DNA of 64,000 nt from Streptomyces sp. JJ66 (GCF_019303495.1 NZ_JAEVFI010000001.1:62001-126000); one strand, 5' to 3'. Numbered from the stretch's first letter, positions 35,535-45,242 are shown. The notes: generated by a model not told the origin, from the sequence alone. A program made the numbers and translations.

Positions 35535-37175
35535 TTGCCCTCCGACCGGCCCCACCGGCCCGCCGAGTCCGCTGTCTCCCCCGGCCTCACCGTCTCCCCA
35601 GAGCCGTCCCCGCCCCGCGCCGGGGCGCGGGAATGGCTGGGGCTCGCCGTCCTGGCCCTTCCCGCCATGCTGATCGTGATGGACATGACGGTGCTGCACC
35701 TGGCCGTGCCGCACCTCAGCGCCGACCTCGCCCCCAACAGCACCGAACTGCTGTGGATCACCGACATCTACGGGTTCCTGGTCGCGGGCTTCCTCATCAC
35801 CATGGGCAACCTCGGTGACCGGCTGGGACGGCGCCGGCTGCTGCTCGTCGGGGCCGCCGCGTTCGCCGTGGCCTCCGTGCTCGCCGCCTACGCCGACAGC
35901 CCCGCCGGACTCATCGCCGCCCGGGCTCTGCTGGGGCTGGCCGGCGCCACCCTGATGCCGTCCACACTGTCGCTGCTGCGCACGATGTTCCCCGACGACC
36001 GCCAGCGCACCATCGCGATCTCGGCGTGGATGATGTCCTTCACGGTCGGCGCCTCCATCGGGCCGCTGGTGGGCGGCGTGGTCCTGGAACACTTCTGGTG
36101 GGGCGCGGTCTTTCTCCTCGGCGTTCCGGTGATGGTGCTGCTGCTCGTCCTCGGTCCCGTCCTGCTCCCGGAGCACCGGACGCCCTCGGGCAGGCGGCTC
36201 GACCTGGCCAGCTCGCTGCTCTCACTGGCCGCGGTGCTTCCCGCGGTGTACGGCCTCAAGGAGATGACGCGCGACGGGGTGGATGTCATCTCCGCCCTGG
36301 CCGTGGTGCTGGGCGTGGTCTGCGCCGTGACCTTCCTGCGCCGTCAGCGACGCCTCGACGACCCCCTGGTGGACCTGGGCCTGTTCCGTGAGGCCCGGTT
36401 CCGGGTGTCGCTGGGCACGCTGGCCGCGCTGTCGTTCGTGATGTTCGGCATCAACCTGTTCATCGTCCAGTCCCTCCAGCTGGTGCACGGCCTGTCGCCG
36501 CTGGAGGCCGGATTGTGGATTCTGCCCGGCAGCGTCGGCGGCGTCCTGGGCACGGTGGTCGCCACGGTGGTGGTCGGGCGGGCGCGGCACGCCTACGTCA
36601 TGGCGGCGGCCCTGGCACTCGCCGCGGCGGGACTGGCACTGGTCGCCTGCACGGGACGCGACGACTTCGCCCTGCTGGTGACCGGACTGGCCGTCATGTC
36701 GGCGGGCATCGCCCCGGCCCTGAACCTCGGTACCGACCTGGTAGTCAGCTCCGCTCCCCCGGACCGCGCGGGGGCCGCGTCGGCGGTCTCCGAGACGAGC
36801 AACGAGTTCGGCGGCGCACTGGGCCTGGCGGTGCTCGGCAGCGTCGGCATCGCCGTCTACCGCACGCGGGTGGAGGACACGCTGCCCGAGGGCGTGCCGC
36901 CCGAGGCGGCCGGACCCGCGGCCGACACCCTGGCCAAGGCACTGGAACAGGCCCGGCAGCTGCCCGACGAGGTGGGGACGGCGCTGGCGGAAACCGGCCG
37001 GGTGGCCTTCGCCGGTGGCCTGAGCGTCATGGCCACGGCCGCCGCCGTGCTCGTGGCCTGCTGCGGCGTGCTGGTCGCCACTACCCTGCGGCACGTCCGG
37101 CCCGGCGGGCCACCGGCCGGGGACCCGGACCCGTCGGCGCCGGACCCCGCTCAGGGTTCGGCGGCTTCCGCGTAG
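35535..37175 (+). CDS. MFS drug:H+ antiporter (DHA2, 14-TM type), likely PBD exporter
   Basis: 546-residue membrane protein. It shows MLIVMDMTVLHLAVPHL in TM1, the motif A-like [17 protein letters not shown], and ARALLGLAGATLMPSTLSLL, typical of the EmrB/QacA (DHA2) branch. Length and hydrophobic pattern fit 14 TM helices. It should export the product or the glycosylated form. The TTG at 35535 has AAAGGGAAG about 6 nt upstream. Its last 25 nt overlap the end of the converging small gene. Confidence 0.85.
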   Translation: MPSDRPHRPAESAVSPGLTVSPEPSPPRAGAREWLGLAVLALPAMLIVMDMTVLHLAVPHLSADLAPNSTELLWITDIYGFLVAGFLITMGNLGDRLGRRRLLLVGAAAFAVASVLAAYADSPAGLIAARALLGLAGATLMPSTLSLLRTMFPDDRQRTIAISAWMMSFTVGASIGPLVGGVVLEHFWWGAVFLLGVPVMVLLLVLGPVLLPEHRTPSGRRLDLASSLLSLAAVLPAVYGLKEMTRDGVDVISALAVVLGVVCAVTFLRRQRRLDDPLVDLGLFREARFRVSLGTLAALSFVMFGINLFIVQSLQLVHGLSPLEAGLWILPGSVGGVLGTVVATVVVGRARHAYVMAAALALAAAGLALVACTGRDDFALLVTGLAVMSAGIAPALNLGTDLVVSSAPPDRAGAASAVSETSNEFGGALGLAVLGSVGIAVYRTRVEDTLPEGVPPEAAGPAADTLAKALEQARQLPDEVGTALAETGRVAFAGGLSVMATAAAVLVACCGVLVATTLRHVRPGGPPAGDPDPSAPDPAQGSAASA

Positions 37176-37591
37176 CACTGGTACAGCTCGGGCGTGCCGC
37201 CACAGGCCCACGCCTGGCCCGCCTCGACGACCTCGATCTCGCGCCCGGAGGCGAGCCGCACGACGGGGTGCCCGTTCGGCCACAGCACCCACCGCACGCC
37301 CGGGACCGTCCGCACCAGGACCGTGCCCAGGTACAGCCCCGCGTCGTTGCCCAGCCAGCTGAGGGTTTCCGGATCGTCGCGCCACCGGGGCAGCAGCTGG
37401 TCGAGGGCCTCCAGTGACGCGGCGGTGTCGTCCAGCCGCACCCCGAGGTCGGCGGCCTGGGTCCGCAGCAACTCGCATTCGGACAGCAGCTGGGCCACTC
37501 CCTCCGGGTCTTGCTCACCGTGGGACACGACCGCCACCCCGCGGGCCATGCCGTGCCGCTTGCGCCAGTTGTCCAGGAAGGAGAGGTTCAT
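37151..37591 (-). CDS. Conserved actinobacterial protein of unknown function
   Basis: 146 residues starting MNLSFLDNWRKRHGMARGVA. It has no signal peptide or TM segment. It contains a Leu-rich helical middle part and a C-terminal beta-rich part (GVRWVLWPNGHPVVRLASGR). The overall look matches a small, widespread Streptomyces family (DUF6278-like), with no known role. Its 3' end overlaps the exporter gene tail to tail by 25 nt. It marks the right edge of the cluster. Confidence 0.65.
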   Translation of the reverse strand: MNLSFLDNWRKRHGMARGVAVVSHGEQDPEGVAQLLSECELLRTQAADLGVRLDDTAASLEALDQLLPRWRDDPETLSWLGNDAGLYLGTVLVRTVPGVRWVLWPNGHPVVRLASGREIEVVEAGQAWACGGTPELYQCYAEAAEP

Positions 37592-37740
37592 GGGCCTAAG
37601 GGTCCCACCGCCCGTTGCGGCGGCGCCACCGGCACGCGGCACCGGCCGGGCCGCGCTCGTGACCCGGTAGAGACCCCATGGCCGGCTCGATCGGCCTGCG
37701 CGCCGGCTCGTCCCGCCCGGGGCGCGGGGTACGGCGTCGG

Positions 37741-38526
37741 CTACAGCTCCAGGTCCACCACGACGGGTGCGTGGTCGGAGGGGCTTTTGCCCTTGCGGGC
37801 CTCGCGGTCCACGTAAGCGTCGGTGACGGCCGCGCGGAACGGGGCGTTGCCGTAGACGAGGTCGATGCGCATCCCGCGGTTCTTGGGGAAGCACAGCTGG
37901 CGGTAGTCCCAGTAGGTGAAGGGCACGTCGTACTTCAGCGCACGCGGGTAGACGTCGTCCAGACCGGCCTCGCGCAGAGCGGCGAGCCGGGCCCGCTCCG
38001 CGTCGGTGACGTGCGTGGCGCCCTCGAACTGGGCGATGTCGTACACGTCGGCGTCCGTGGGGGCGATGTTGAAATCGCCCAGTATGGCAAAGGGGCGCTC
38101 GCCCTGTGCCTCCTGCTCGGCGATCTTGTGCAGGGCGTCGAGCCAGCGGAGCTTGTACGCGTAGTGCGGGTGACCGACCTCCCGCCCGTTGGGCACGTAG
38201 ACCGACCACACCCGCACTCCGGCGCACACCGCGCTCACCGCGCGCGGCTCGTGCTGGTCCTCGAACTCCGGACCGCCGATCAGGCCGGTCACGGGCTCCT
38301 CGATACCGACGCGGGAGAGGATCGCGACGCCGTTCCAGCGTCCGTCCGCGTGCACGGCGGCCTCGTAACCGGCCTCCCGCAGTGCCTCGCCCGGGAACTG
38401 CTCCTCGGTGCACTTGAGTTCCTGCAGGCACAGCACGTCGGGCGACGTGGCCTCCAGCCAGGCCAGCAGCCGTTCGATTCGGGGGTTGACGCCGTTGACG
38501 TTCCAGGTGGCGATGCGCGTAGCCAT
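37741..38526 (-). CDS. xthA: Exodeoxyribonuclease III
   Basis: 261-residue AP endonuclease/3'-5' exonuclease of the EEP fold, acting in base-excision repair. It begins MATRIATWNVNGVNPRIERL, has LCLQELKCTEEQFP (metal Glu), GVRVWSVYVPNGREVGH, AILGDFNIAPTDADVY and ends SDHAPVVVDLEL (catalytic Asp-His). The ATG at 38526 is preferred to one 24 nt upstream because the family starts directly with this strand. Probably housekeeping and not part of the cluster. Confidence 0.92.
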   Translation of the reverse strand: MATRIATWNVNGVNPRIERLLAWLEATSPDVLCLQELKCTEEQFPGEALREAGYEAAVHADGRWNGVAILSRVGIEEPVTGLIGGPEFEDQHEPRAVSAVCAGVRVWSVYVPNGREVGHPHYAYKLRWLDALHKIAEQEAQGERPFAILGDFNIAPTDADVYDIAQFEGATHVTDAERARLAALREAGLDDVYPRALKYDVPFTYWDYRQLCFPKNRGMRIDLVYGNAPFRAAVTDAYVDREARKGKSPSDHAPVVVDLEL

Positions 38527-38613
38527 GGAGCCCAACCTACCGGGCGCCACCGACAGCGCGGTGCCGGGCGCCGGTATCCCGCTCCCCGGCGCCCGGCGGG
38601 GCGGCCGCGCCGG

Positions 38614-39282
38614 TCACACGCTGGCCGACTCCCCCGGGGCCAGGTGCAGGTGCTCGGCGCCGCCGGTGCCGGGTCCGTTCGGACCGAGCATGCGCCCGTA
38701 GATGCCCAGACCGGCCTCCGACAGCAGCCCGTCGTGCACGTCGTAGGCGCGGCGCGGCTTCACCTCGCGCACGTAGTCCACCACCTCGGACAGCTTGCTC
38801 CACGGCGCGTGCACCGGCAGCAGCAGCGTCTGGACCGGGCGGCCGGGCACGGTGAGCGCGTCGCCGGGGTGGAAGAGGGCACCGTCCACACCGTCCACGC
38901 CGTTGACGAGGTAGCCGACGTTGGTGACGCGCGGGATGTCCGGGTGGATCACCGCGTGCAGTTCCCCGTGCACTTCGATGTCGAAACCGGCGGCCTGGAA
39001 GGTGTCGCCGTGGCCGACGGTGTGCACCCGCCCGGGGAAGGCCGCACCCAGCTGCTCGGCGACACTGCGCAGCGTCCACAGCTGGGCCGCCGGGTTGGCC
39101 TCCAGGGCCGCGCGCAGGCGCTGCTCGTCGAAGTGGTCGGGGTGCTCGTGGGTGACGAGCACCGCGTCCGCCCCCACGGCGGCGTCCGGTTCGCTGAAGT
39201 TGCCCGGGTCGATGACGAGCGCGCGCCCCTCCCGCTCCAGGCGGACGCAGGCGTGGCCCTTCTTCGTCAGTCGCATGTCCAT
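38614..39282 (-). CDS. MBL-fold metal-dependent hydrolase
   Basis: 222-residue metallo-beta-lactamase-fold protein of the UlaG-like group. The HxHxDH site is in VLVTHEHPDHFDEQ near residue 44, further metal ligands are in LFHPGDALTVPG near residue 136, and a C-terminal His sits in RAYDVHDGLLSEAGLG. The family is widespread in Streptomyces, and the substrate is not known. The ATG at 39282 gives the family N-terminus MDMRLTKKGHACVRLE. Confidence 0.8.
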   Translation of the reverse strand: MDMRLTKKGHACVRLEREGRALVIDPGNFSEPDAAVGADAVLVTHEHPDHFDEQRLRAALEANPAAQLWTLRSVAEQLGAAFPGRVHTVGHGDTFQAAGFDIEVHGELHAVIHPDIPRVTNVGYLVNGVDGVDGALFHPGDALTVPGRPVQTLLLPVHAPWSKLSEVVDYVREVKPRRAYDVHDGLLSEAGLGIYGRMLGPNGPGTGGAEHLHLAPGESASV

Positions 39283-39383
39283 GGGGGCATTGTGCGGCAT
39301 GCGCCGCTGAGGGGGCCTCACCCCCTCCCGCCCACCCGGTGGGCGGCTGCACGGCGTCCGGTTCCGGGCGGGCGCGGAAACGC

Positions 39384-39926
39384 TCAGAACGTGACCGTCG
39401 AGACGACGTAGACCTGCGGGCGTTCCGGCTTGCTCATGTCCACGGTGACGGCGACCCTGGGGCGCAGGCCGGGCAGGTCCACCGTGGTGTGGACGTAGTG
39501 CCGCCCGGGGTGGTCGAGGTCCCAGCCGACGGCGTCGGCCTCGCGCCCGGTCACACCGGGCGCCTGCGAGGACAGCTCCCCGGGGCTGGTGCCGAGGCTG
39601 CCCAGGAACGTCTCCAGCTGCTCCGGCGAGGTGCGGAACTGCACGTACAGCGAGCTGGTGTCCCAGCTGTTGGCCTCGTAGTAGCCGACGTAGGTGGAGC
39701 CTGGGGGGATGGGCACCTCGAACACGCGCCGGGTCACTTTGCGCGGCCAGTGCCACATCAGGCCGGTCGCCGAGGCGATGGTCTGCTTGTTCTTGCCGCT
39801 GTCCCGGCTCTGGTGGGCGGACAGCGCCAGGTACCCGGCCGGGATCGCGATGAGCAAGGCGACGACGATCGCGGTGAGCCAGCGGCGGCGGGGGCGCAGG
39901 GGCGGCGGGTAGCCGGGCGCCGTCAC
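39384..39926 (-). CDS. Membrane-anchored protein of unknown function
   Basis: 180 residues: a Pro-rich cytoplasmic start, one TM helix (about 15-37, WLTAIVVALLIAIPAGYLAL) and an extracellular domain with alternating beta pattern (RRVFEVPIPPGSTYVGYYEA). No family was recognised. The GTG start overlaps the stop of the ROK kinase (GTGA), so it is the last gene of the sugar ABC operon. Confidence 0.6.
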   Translation of the reverse strand: MTAPGYPPPLRPRRRWLTAIVVALLIAIPAGYLALSAHQSRDSGKNKQTIASATGLMWHWPRKVTRRVFEVPIPPGSTYVGYYEANSWDTSSLYVQFRTSPEQLETFLGSLGTSPGELSSQAPGVTGREADAVGWDLDHPGRHYVHTTVDLPGLRPRVAVTVDMSKPERPQVYVVSTVTF

Positions 39927-41110
39927 CGGCTCAGCTCCCGGCCCGTCCGGTCGGAGCGGGAGGTGAGGCCGAGCTGCGCGGCGGCCCGCTCGTAGCGCTC
40001 GTAGCGCTCCAGCCGGCGCCGGGTGGCGCGGCGGAAGCGGCGGGCGACGAGGCGGGCCAGGTCCGCGGCGCCGACCATGCCCGCCTCGGGGCCCAGTTCG
40101 GCGCGCACGATGCGGGCCTCGGGCCGGTAGCCGCGCCCGGTCAGATGGCGGCGGAAGGAGGCGCGGGCCGGTTCGATGAGCAGGTCGTCGGCCGCGCTGA
40201 CGCCGCCGCCGACGACGAAGCAGGACGGGTCGAGCGCGGCGGCGAGGTTGGCCAGGCCGACGCCGAGCCAGGTGCCGATCTCGCCCAGCAGTTCCACGCA
40301 CATCGCGTCGCCCTCGCGGGCCAGGTCGGTGATGAGCGGCCCGGTGATCTCGCGCACCTCGCCGCCCACCCGGTCCACGATGTTGTGCGCCACCGGCGAG
40401 TCGGCCGCCGCCAGTTCACGTGCCTCGCGCACCAGCGCGTTGCCGGAGCTGTACTGCTCCCAGCAGCCGCGGTTGCCGCACGGGCAGCGGTGTCCGGCCG
40501 GGACGACCTGCATGTGGCCGAACTCCCCGGCCACCCCGTACGTGCCGCGCTTGACCCGGCCGTCCTCCAGGATCGCGCCGCCGATACCGGTGCCGAGCGT
40601 GATCATCACCAGGTGGTTCTCGCCGCGTCCGGCGCCGAAGCGCCACTCGCCCCAGGCGGCGGTGTTGGCGTCGTTGTCCACCATGACGGGGACGGCCAGC
40701 CGTTCCTGGAGCGCCGCGCGCAGCGGCTCGTCCCGCCAGGCCAGGTGGGGGGCGAACAGCACGCGGGAGCGGTCGGCGTCCACCCATCCGGCGGCGCCGA
40801 TCCCGACGGCGTGCACGTCGTGCCGGTCGGAGAGGTCGAGCACGAGTTCGGTGATGACGTCCTCGACGACCTTGGGGCTCTTGGACTTGTCCGGCGTCTC
40901 CGCGCGCACCTTCTCCAGGATGACGCCGTCCGCGTCCACCACTCCGGCCATCACCTTCGTACCGCCGATGTCGATGCCCACGGTGGGCACCCGGGGTGCG
41001 GAGAGGTGGGAGCGCCGCTCGCGGGGGGCGATGGTGCCGCGCGTGGCGATGGTGTGCAGCACGGTGGCCCGGGTCGAGCCGTGGGCGGCGCGGTCACGGT
41101 ACGTACTCAT
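39923..41110 (-). CDS. ROK-family sugar kinase
   Basis: 395 residues. The ATP site is VGIDIGGTKVMAGVVDADG (near 44), the phosphate-binding region is TLGTGIGGAILEDG, and the ROK zinc motif is GHRCPCGNRGCWEQYSSG. The N-terminal 40 residues have no clear HTH, so a kinase (glucose, mannose or similar) is preferred over a repressor. It overlaps the ABC ATPase stop by one base (TGATG). Its likely role is to phosphorylate the sugar brought in by the transporter. Confidence 0.83.
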   Translation of the reverse strand: MSTYRDRAAHGSTRATVLHTIATRGTIAPRERRSHLSAPRVPTVGIDIGGTKVMAGVVDADGVILEKVRAETPDKSKSPKVVEDVITELVLDLSDRHDVHAVGIGAAGWVDADRSRVLFAPHLAWRDEPLRAALQERLAVPVMVDNDANTAAWGEWRFGAGRGENHLVMITLGTGIGGAILEDGRVKRGTYGVAGEFGHMQVVPAGHRCPCGNRGCWEQYSSGNALVREARELAAADSPVAHNIVDRVGGEVREITGPLITDLAREGDAMCVELLGEIGTWLGVGLANLAAALDPSCFVVGGGVSAADDLLIEPARASFRRHLTGRGYRPEARIVRAELGPEAGMVGAADLARLVARRFRRATRRRLERYERYERAAAQLGLTSRSDRTGRELSR

Positions 41111-41919
41111 CAGCTCGATTGTGCCTCACCCTGAAGGCCCCGCAGCTCGTGGCGGAGCTGGTCGAGCTCGCTGCCCCCGGCCATCTGGCGGGTCAGCTCC
41201 TGAAGCGTGACGTCCGCCCGGGCGTGGCTGGCGGCCATGGCGCCGCGTTTGAGCAGCACGAACCGGTCGCCGACGAGGTGGGCGTGGTGCGGGTTGTGGG
41301 TGATCAGCACGACGCCCAGGCCCTCGTCCCGGGCGGCGGCGACGTACCGCAGCACCGTGCCGGACTGCTTGACCCCCAGCGCCGCCGTCGGTTCGTCCAG
41401 CACCAGCACGCGGGCGCCGAAGTGGACCGCGCGGGCGATGGCCACGCACTGCCGCTCGCCGCCGGAGAGGGTGCCGATGGGCTGGTCCACGTCGCGCAGG
41501 TGGATGCCCATGCGGGCCAGCGCCTCGCGGGTGGTGGCCCGCATGCGGGTGGCGTCCAGGCGGCGGAAGGGGCCGCGTCCGGTGTGCTGTTCGGAGCCGA
41601 GGAAGAAGTTGCGCCACACCGGCATCAGCGGCACCACGGCGAGGTCCTGGTAGACGGTGGCGATGCCCCTCTCCAGTGCCTCGCGCGGCGACGCCAGGCG
41701 CACCGGTGCGCCGTCGATGCGGTAGGTGCCGCCGTCGTGCTGGTGCAGCCCGGAGACGATCTTGATGAGGGTTGACTTGCCGGCGCCGTTGTCGCCCAGG
41801 ACGCAGGTGACCTCCCCCGGCGTCACGGTGAGCGACACGCCGTGCAGGGCGCGTACGGTGCCGTAGGACTTGGTGATGTCCTCCAGCGCGAGCACCGGCT
41901 GAGCGGCCGGGCCGGTCAT
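41110..41919 (-). CDS. Sugar ABC transporter ATP-binding protein
   Basis: 269 residues with one ABC domain: Walker [10 protein letters not shown] (42-50), Q-loop VYQDLAVVP, signature LSGGERQ (151-157), Walker [12 protein letters not shown] (172-182). It has single-domain length, unlike RbsA/XylG, which are twice as long, so it probably forms a homodimer. It is coupled on both sides by overlaps. Confidence 0.85.
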   Translation of the reverse strand: MTGPAAQPVLALEDITKSYGTVRALHGVSLTVTPGEVTCVLGDNGAGKSTLIKIVSGLHQHDGGTYRIDGAPVRLASPREALERGIATVYQDLAVVPLMPVWRNFFLGSEQHTGRGPFRRLDATRMRATTREALARMGIHLRDVDQPIGTLSGGERQCVAIARAVHFGARVLVLDEPTAALGVKQSGTVLRYVAAARDEGLGVVLITHNPHHAHLVGDRFVLLKRGAMAASHARADVTLQELTRQMAGGSELDQLRHELRGLQGEAQSS

Positions 41920-42989
41920 CGGGTGGCCTCCGCCCGGCGCCGGACCCAGGCGTTGAGCAGGGTGGCGAGCAGCAGCATGGCGCCGAGGAAGAACTTGAAC
42001 CAGCTGTGGTCCCACTGCGCGTACACGATGCCCTTCTCCGTCATGCCGAAGATCAGCGCGCCGACGGCCGCGCCCGCCGCGGAGCCGTAGCCGCCGGTGA
42101 GCAGGCAGCCGCCGATGACGGCCGCGGCGATGTAGATCAGCTCGTTGCCGACTCCCTCGCCGGACTGCACGACGCCGTAGGTGAACAGCAGGTGCTGTCC
42201 CGAGATCCACGCGCACAGCGCGACGCCAAGGTAGAGGCCGATCTTCGTACGGGCGACGGGGACGCCGACGGCGCGGGCGGCGTCCGCGCTGCCGCCGGCG
42301 GCGAAGATCCAGTTGCCCGCGCGGGTGCGCAGCAGCACCCAGGTCGCCAGCGCCATCAGGCCGAGCCACCACAGCACGGTGACGCGCACCCGCACCTCAC
42401 CGCCGATGACCAGCTGGGAGGCGAACAGGGCGCTGGCGCTGGGGTAGCCCTCCATGTCGGAGATCGTCTTGGTGGCGACGCCGCCGGAGATGAGCTTGGT
42501 GGCGCCCAGGTTCAGACCGGTCAGCATGAGGAACGTACCGAGCGTGATGATGAAGCTCGGCAGTTTCGTGCGGACCAGCATCCAGCCGTTGAACAGGCCG
42601 AACCCGAGCGTCACCAGCAGCGACACCCCGACTCCGGCCCACACGTTCGCCGTCAGCTGGTAGCTGAACATCGAGGAGACCAGCGCCGAACTGGTGACCA
42701 TGACTCCGGTGGACAGGTCGAACTCGCCGCCGATCATCAGCAGCGCCACCGGGACCGCCATGATGCCGATCGTGGACGCCCCGTAGAGCACCGTGGACAG
42801 GCTGCCCGGGCGCAGGAAGCTGTCGGCGACGAGGGCGAAGAACACGAACACCGCGAGCGCGCCGACGACGGCACCCAGCTCCGGCCGGGCCAGCAGGACG
42901 CGGGCGGCCCGGCGCCGCCCGGGCACGGGGCCGGTGGGTCCGTCCGGGCGCGGGGGCGCGGCCGGGGCGGAGGCGGTACCGGCCGTCAC
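41916..42989 (-). CDS. Sugar ABC transporter permease (RbsC/XylH-like)
   Basis: 357-residue membrane protein of the BPD_transp_2 class, with about 8-10 TM helices. It has [15 protein letters not shown] near residue 84, the signature region of carbohydrate permeases, and [19 protein letters not shown] near residue 282. The GTG start overlaps the end of the binding-protein gene. Confidence 0.86.
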   Translation of the reverse strand: MTAGTASAPAAPPRPDGPTGPVPGRRRAARVLLARPELGAVVGALAVFVFFALVADSFLRPGSLSTVLYGASTIGIMAVPVALLMIGGEFDLSTGVMVTSSALVSSMFSYQLTANVWAGVGVSLLVTLGFGLFNGWMLVRTKLPSFIITLGTFLMLTGLNLGATKLISGGVATKTISDMEGYPSASALFASQLVIGGEVRVRVTVLWWLGLMALATWVLLRTRAGNWIFAAGGSADAARAVGVPVARTKIGLYLGVALCAWISGQHLLFTYGVVQSGEGVGNELIYIAAAVIGGCLLTGGYGSAAGAAVGALIFGMTEKGIVYAQWDHSWFKFFLGAMLLLATLLNAWVRRRAEATR

Positions 42990-44002
42990 CGGGTGCCCCG
43001 GGCGGTGTACTCGGCGAGGGCTTCGGCATCGTCCCCGGTGAGGATCTGCGGGCCGGTCCGCACGGGTTCGCCGCCGCCCAGCATGGTGGCGTTGTAGCGG
43101 TGGAGCCACAGCAGATCGACGGCTTCGTAGCCCTGGAGGTAGGGCTGCTGGTCCACAGCGAAGGTCACGGTGCCCTCCCGCAGGCCGGTGACGACGGCCG
43201 GGTTGAGGTCGAACGTGGCGATCTGGGCCTCGCTGCCCGCCTGGCCGGCGGCGCGCGCGGCGGTGGCGGCGAAGGGCGCGCCGAGGGTGACGACGGAGTC
43301 CACGCCGGCGTCGGACTGCAGTTCCGCTTCGATCGAGGACTGCACCGAGGGCATGCTGGTCCCGTCCACGTACAGGTTCTCCACGGGACCGCCGAAGGTC
43401 TCCCGCACCCCGTCGCAGCGCTGCTCGTGGCCCACGTTGCCCTGCTCGTGCAGCACGCACACGGCCTTGGTGCGTCCGCGCTCGTTCAGCTCCGCACCGA
43501 CGGCCCGGCCCGCGGTGACCTCGTCCTGGCCGATGTGCGCGAGCGCGCCGAATCCGGCGGAGACGTCCTGTCCGGAGTTGACGGTGACCACGGGAATCCC
43601 CGCGGCCACCGCCTCGCGGACGACGGCCTCCATCGCCTCCGGCTTGGCGAGGCTGACGATCAGCCCGTCCACCTTCTGGTCGATGCGGGCCTGCGCGAGC
43701 TGTGCCTGCTCACCGGCGGCGGGATCGGCGGAGTAGAGGAACTCGATGTTGTCCTTGACGGCGGCCTGCTCGGCGCCCGCGCGCACGATGTCCCAGAAGG
43801 TGTCGCCCGCACCGGAGTGGGTAACCATCGCGAACGTCCACCGCGGCGTGTCAACGGCCGCCTTCCCCCCGGCTGCCTGCCGCTCGCGCTCCTCCTCGGC
43901 GCGCTTGCCGCCGGTGCCGCTGCACCCTGCCGCAGCCAGGGCCAACGCGAGCAGGGTGGCGGTGGTCGTCATCAGCCGGCTGCTGCGTACGCGCCTGGTC
44001 AC
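42986..44002 (-). CDS. Sugar ABC transporter solute-binding lipoprotein
   Basis: 338 residues with a lipoprotein signal (TLLALALAAAGC, Cys27). The periplasmic-binding-protein type I fold is shown by FAMVTHSGAGDTFWDIVRAG, IDQKVDGLIVSLAKPEAME and GIPVVTVNSGQDVS. It belongs to the RbsB-like family; the exact sugar is unknown, and inositol is possible given the iol genes 9 kb away. It is the first gene of a five-gene operon. Confidence 0.85.
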   Translation of the reverse strand: MTRRVRSSRLMTTTATLLALALAAAGCSGTGGKRAEEERERQAAGGKAAVDTPRWTFAMVTHSGAGDTFWDIVRAGAEQAAVKDNIEFLYSADPAAGEQAQLAQARIDQKVDGLIVSLAKPEAMEAVVREAVAAGIPVVTVNSGQDVSAGFGALAHIGQDEVTAGRAVGAELNERGRTKAVCVLHEQGNVGHEQRCDGVRETFGGPVENLYVDGTSMPSVQSSIEAELQSDAGVDSVVTLGAPFAATAARAAGQAGSEAQIATFDLNPAVVTGLREGTVTFAVDQQPYLQGYEAVDLLWLHRYNATMLGGGEPVRTGPQILTGDDAEALAEYTARGTR

Positions 44003-44089
44003 ACGCGGTCAGTCCTTTGGTAGCGGTCCCGTTTCCAACCGCACAAGTATCGGACAACGCGCGCCCGCGCCAGGGGGCGGGGTGCCCGG

Positions 44090-44120
44090 CCCCTCCCCCG
44101 GCCGGACGCTGGGGGAGGGG
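44090..44120 (-). terminator. Hairpin after allantoicase
   Basis: CCCCTCCCCC (44090-44099) pairs perfectly with GGGGGAGGGG (44111-44120) across an 11-nt loop, 7 nt beyond the allantoicase stop on the minus strand. Confidence 0.6.
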
Positions 44121-44126
44121 GTGGAG

Positions 44127-45242
44127 TCAGCCGCCCAGCTCCTGGTGCCGCGCGGCGAGGGTGTCCGCGCCGGCGGCGGTCAGCGAGCCGAACAGCCGCA
44201 GGCGGGAGATGCCGCCGTCGGGGAAGATGTCCAGCCGGACGTGGGTGAGTGCCGGGGCGTCCTTCAGCAGGAACCGGTGCACGGCGTCGGGCTGCAGCTT
44301 GACGCGGTCCAGCAGCTCCACCCACGCGCCGTCGGCGCCGTTCTTGCCCACCAGCGCGGCCCACCCCGCCGAGTTGCCCTTGAGGTAGGCGGTGTCGATC
44401 TCCACCGCGCGGATGACGGCCTCGGCCGTCAGCGCGTAGGCGATCCAGTCGTTGCCCTGGTCGCGGCGGCGGCGGGTCTCCCAGCCGTCGTCCATCTTGC
44501 GGGAGCGGCCGGGCTGGATCGTGTTGGTGGCCGGGGAGTAGAAGCGGTCGGAGGCGTCCTCGACGGCGCCGCCGTTCTCCAGCGCGACGACGTCGAAGGT
44601 GCCCAGCGCCGTCAGCCACGCCGGGTCGGGCACGACCTCGCCGTGCACACGCAGGCGGGCGATGCCGCCGTCGGGGTGCTGGTTGACGCGCAGGTGGGTG
44701 AAGCGCTGTTCGACGTCCACGGCGAAGCCGTTGGCCGCGTGGCCGCCGACCGCGGTACGCGGGACGAGCGTGGTCCACTTCACATCGTCGGCGAGCAGGT
44801 CTTCGGGGGAGGCGGAGACCGGGGCCGCCGTCGCCTCGATGGACACCGACTGCGGGTAGTTGCCGCGAAAGTGCGCGGTGTCCACGACGATGCCCCGGAT
44901 CACGCCGGGCGCGCCGAGGCGGACCAGCGCCCAGTCGTGGTCGTCGTCGGCCGGGTGCGGGACATCGGCGATGGTGCCGCGGCGGCGGCGGGTCTCCCAG
45001 CCGTCCATGATCTTGCCCTTGTGGCCGAAGTGCTCGGGGTCGAACTCGGCGCGCCCGGGCAGCAGCATGTTCTCGCGCTGGGCGAAGAACTCGTCGTTGG
45101 CGGCGATGACGCCAGCGCCCAGGCGCCGGTCGGCGAGGTCGGCGAGCTGGGTGAAGGGAAAGTCCGCGGTGCGGTAGTCCGCGTACGGGTCGCCGCCGCC
45201 GTACGGGTTCGCGTCGCCGGTGAAGCGGGGCTGGGCGGTCAT
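44127..45242 (-). CDS. alc: Allantoicase
   Basis: 371 residues made of two repeated beta-jelly-roll halves, visible as [13 protein letters not shown] near residue 75 and [13 protein letters not shown] near residue 250, each followed by a [19 protein letters not shown]-type strand. It hydrolyses allantoate to ureidoglycolate and urea. It overlaps the allantoinase gene by 4 nt and is co-transcribed behind the probable IclR operator. Confidence 0.92.
   Translation of the reverse strand: MTAQPRFTGDANPYGGGDPYADYRTADFPFTQLADLADRRLGAGVIAANDEFFAQRENMLLPGRAEFDPEHFGHKGKIMDGWETRRRRGTIADVPHPADDDHDWALVRLGAPGVIRGIVVDTAHFRGNYPQSVSIEATAAPVSASPEDLLADDVKWTTLVPRTAVGGHAANGFAVDVEQRFTHLRVNQHPDGGIARLRVHGEVVPDPAWLTALGTFDVVALENGGAVEDASDRFYSPATNTIQPGRSRKMDDGWETRRRRDQGNDWIAYALTAEAVIRAVEIDTAYLKGNSAGWAALVGKNGADGAWVELLDRVKLQPDAVHRFLLKDAPALTHVRLDIFPDGGISRLRLFGSLTAAGADTLAARHQELGG

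Larger units (their letters stand above)
4626..37175. other. Glycosylated pyrrolobenzodiazepine biosynthetic gene cluster
   Basis: The span covers a dehydroproline operon, a Cys-rich HTH gene, a kynurenine/sugar operon, resistance, two NRPS genes, kynurenine monooxygenase, a regulator, RmlB and an exporter. The co-occurrence of LmbB1/LmbB2-type enzymes, the kynurenine route and a C-A-T-R NRPS is diagnostic for PBDs such as anthramycin, tomaymycin and sibiromycin. The deoxyaminosugar genes point to the sibiromycin branch. The borders are inferred from gene content and the change to primary-metabolism genes on both sides. Whether the DNA encodes sibiromycin itself or a congener cannot be settled here. 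Confidence 0.85.
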
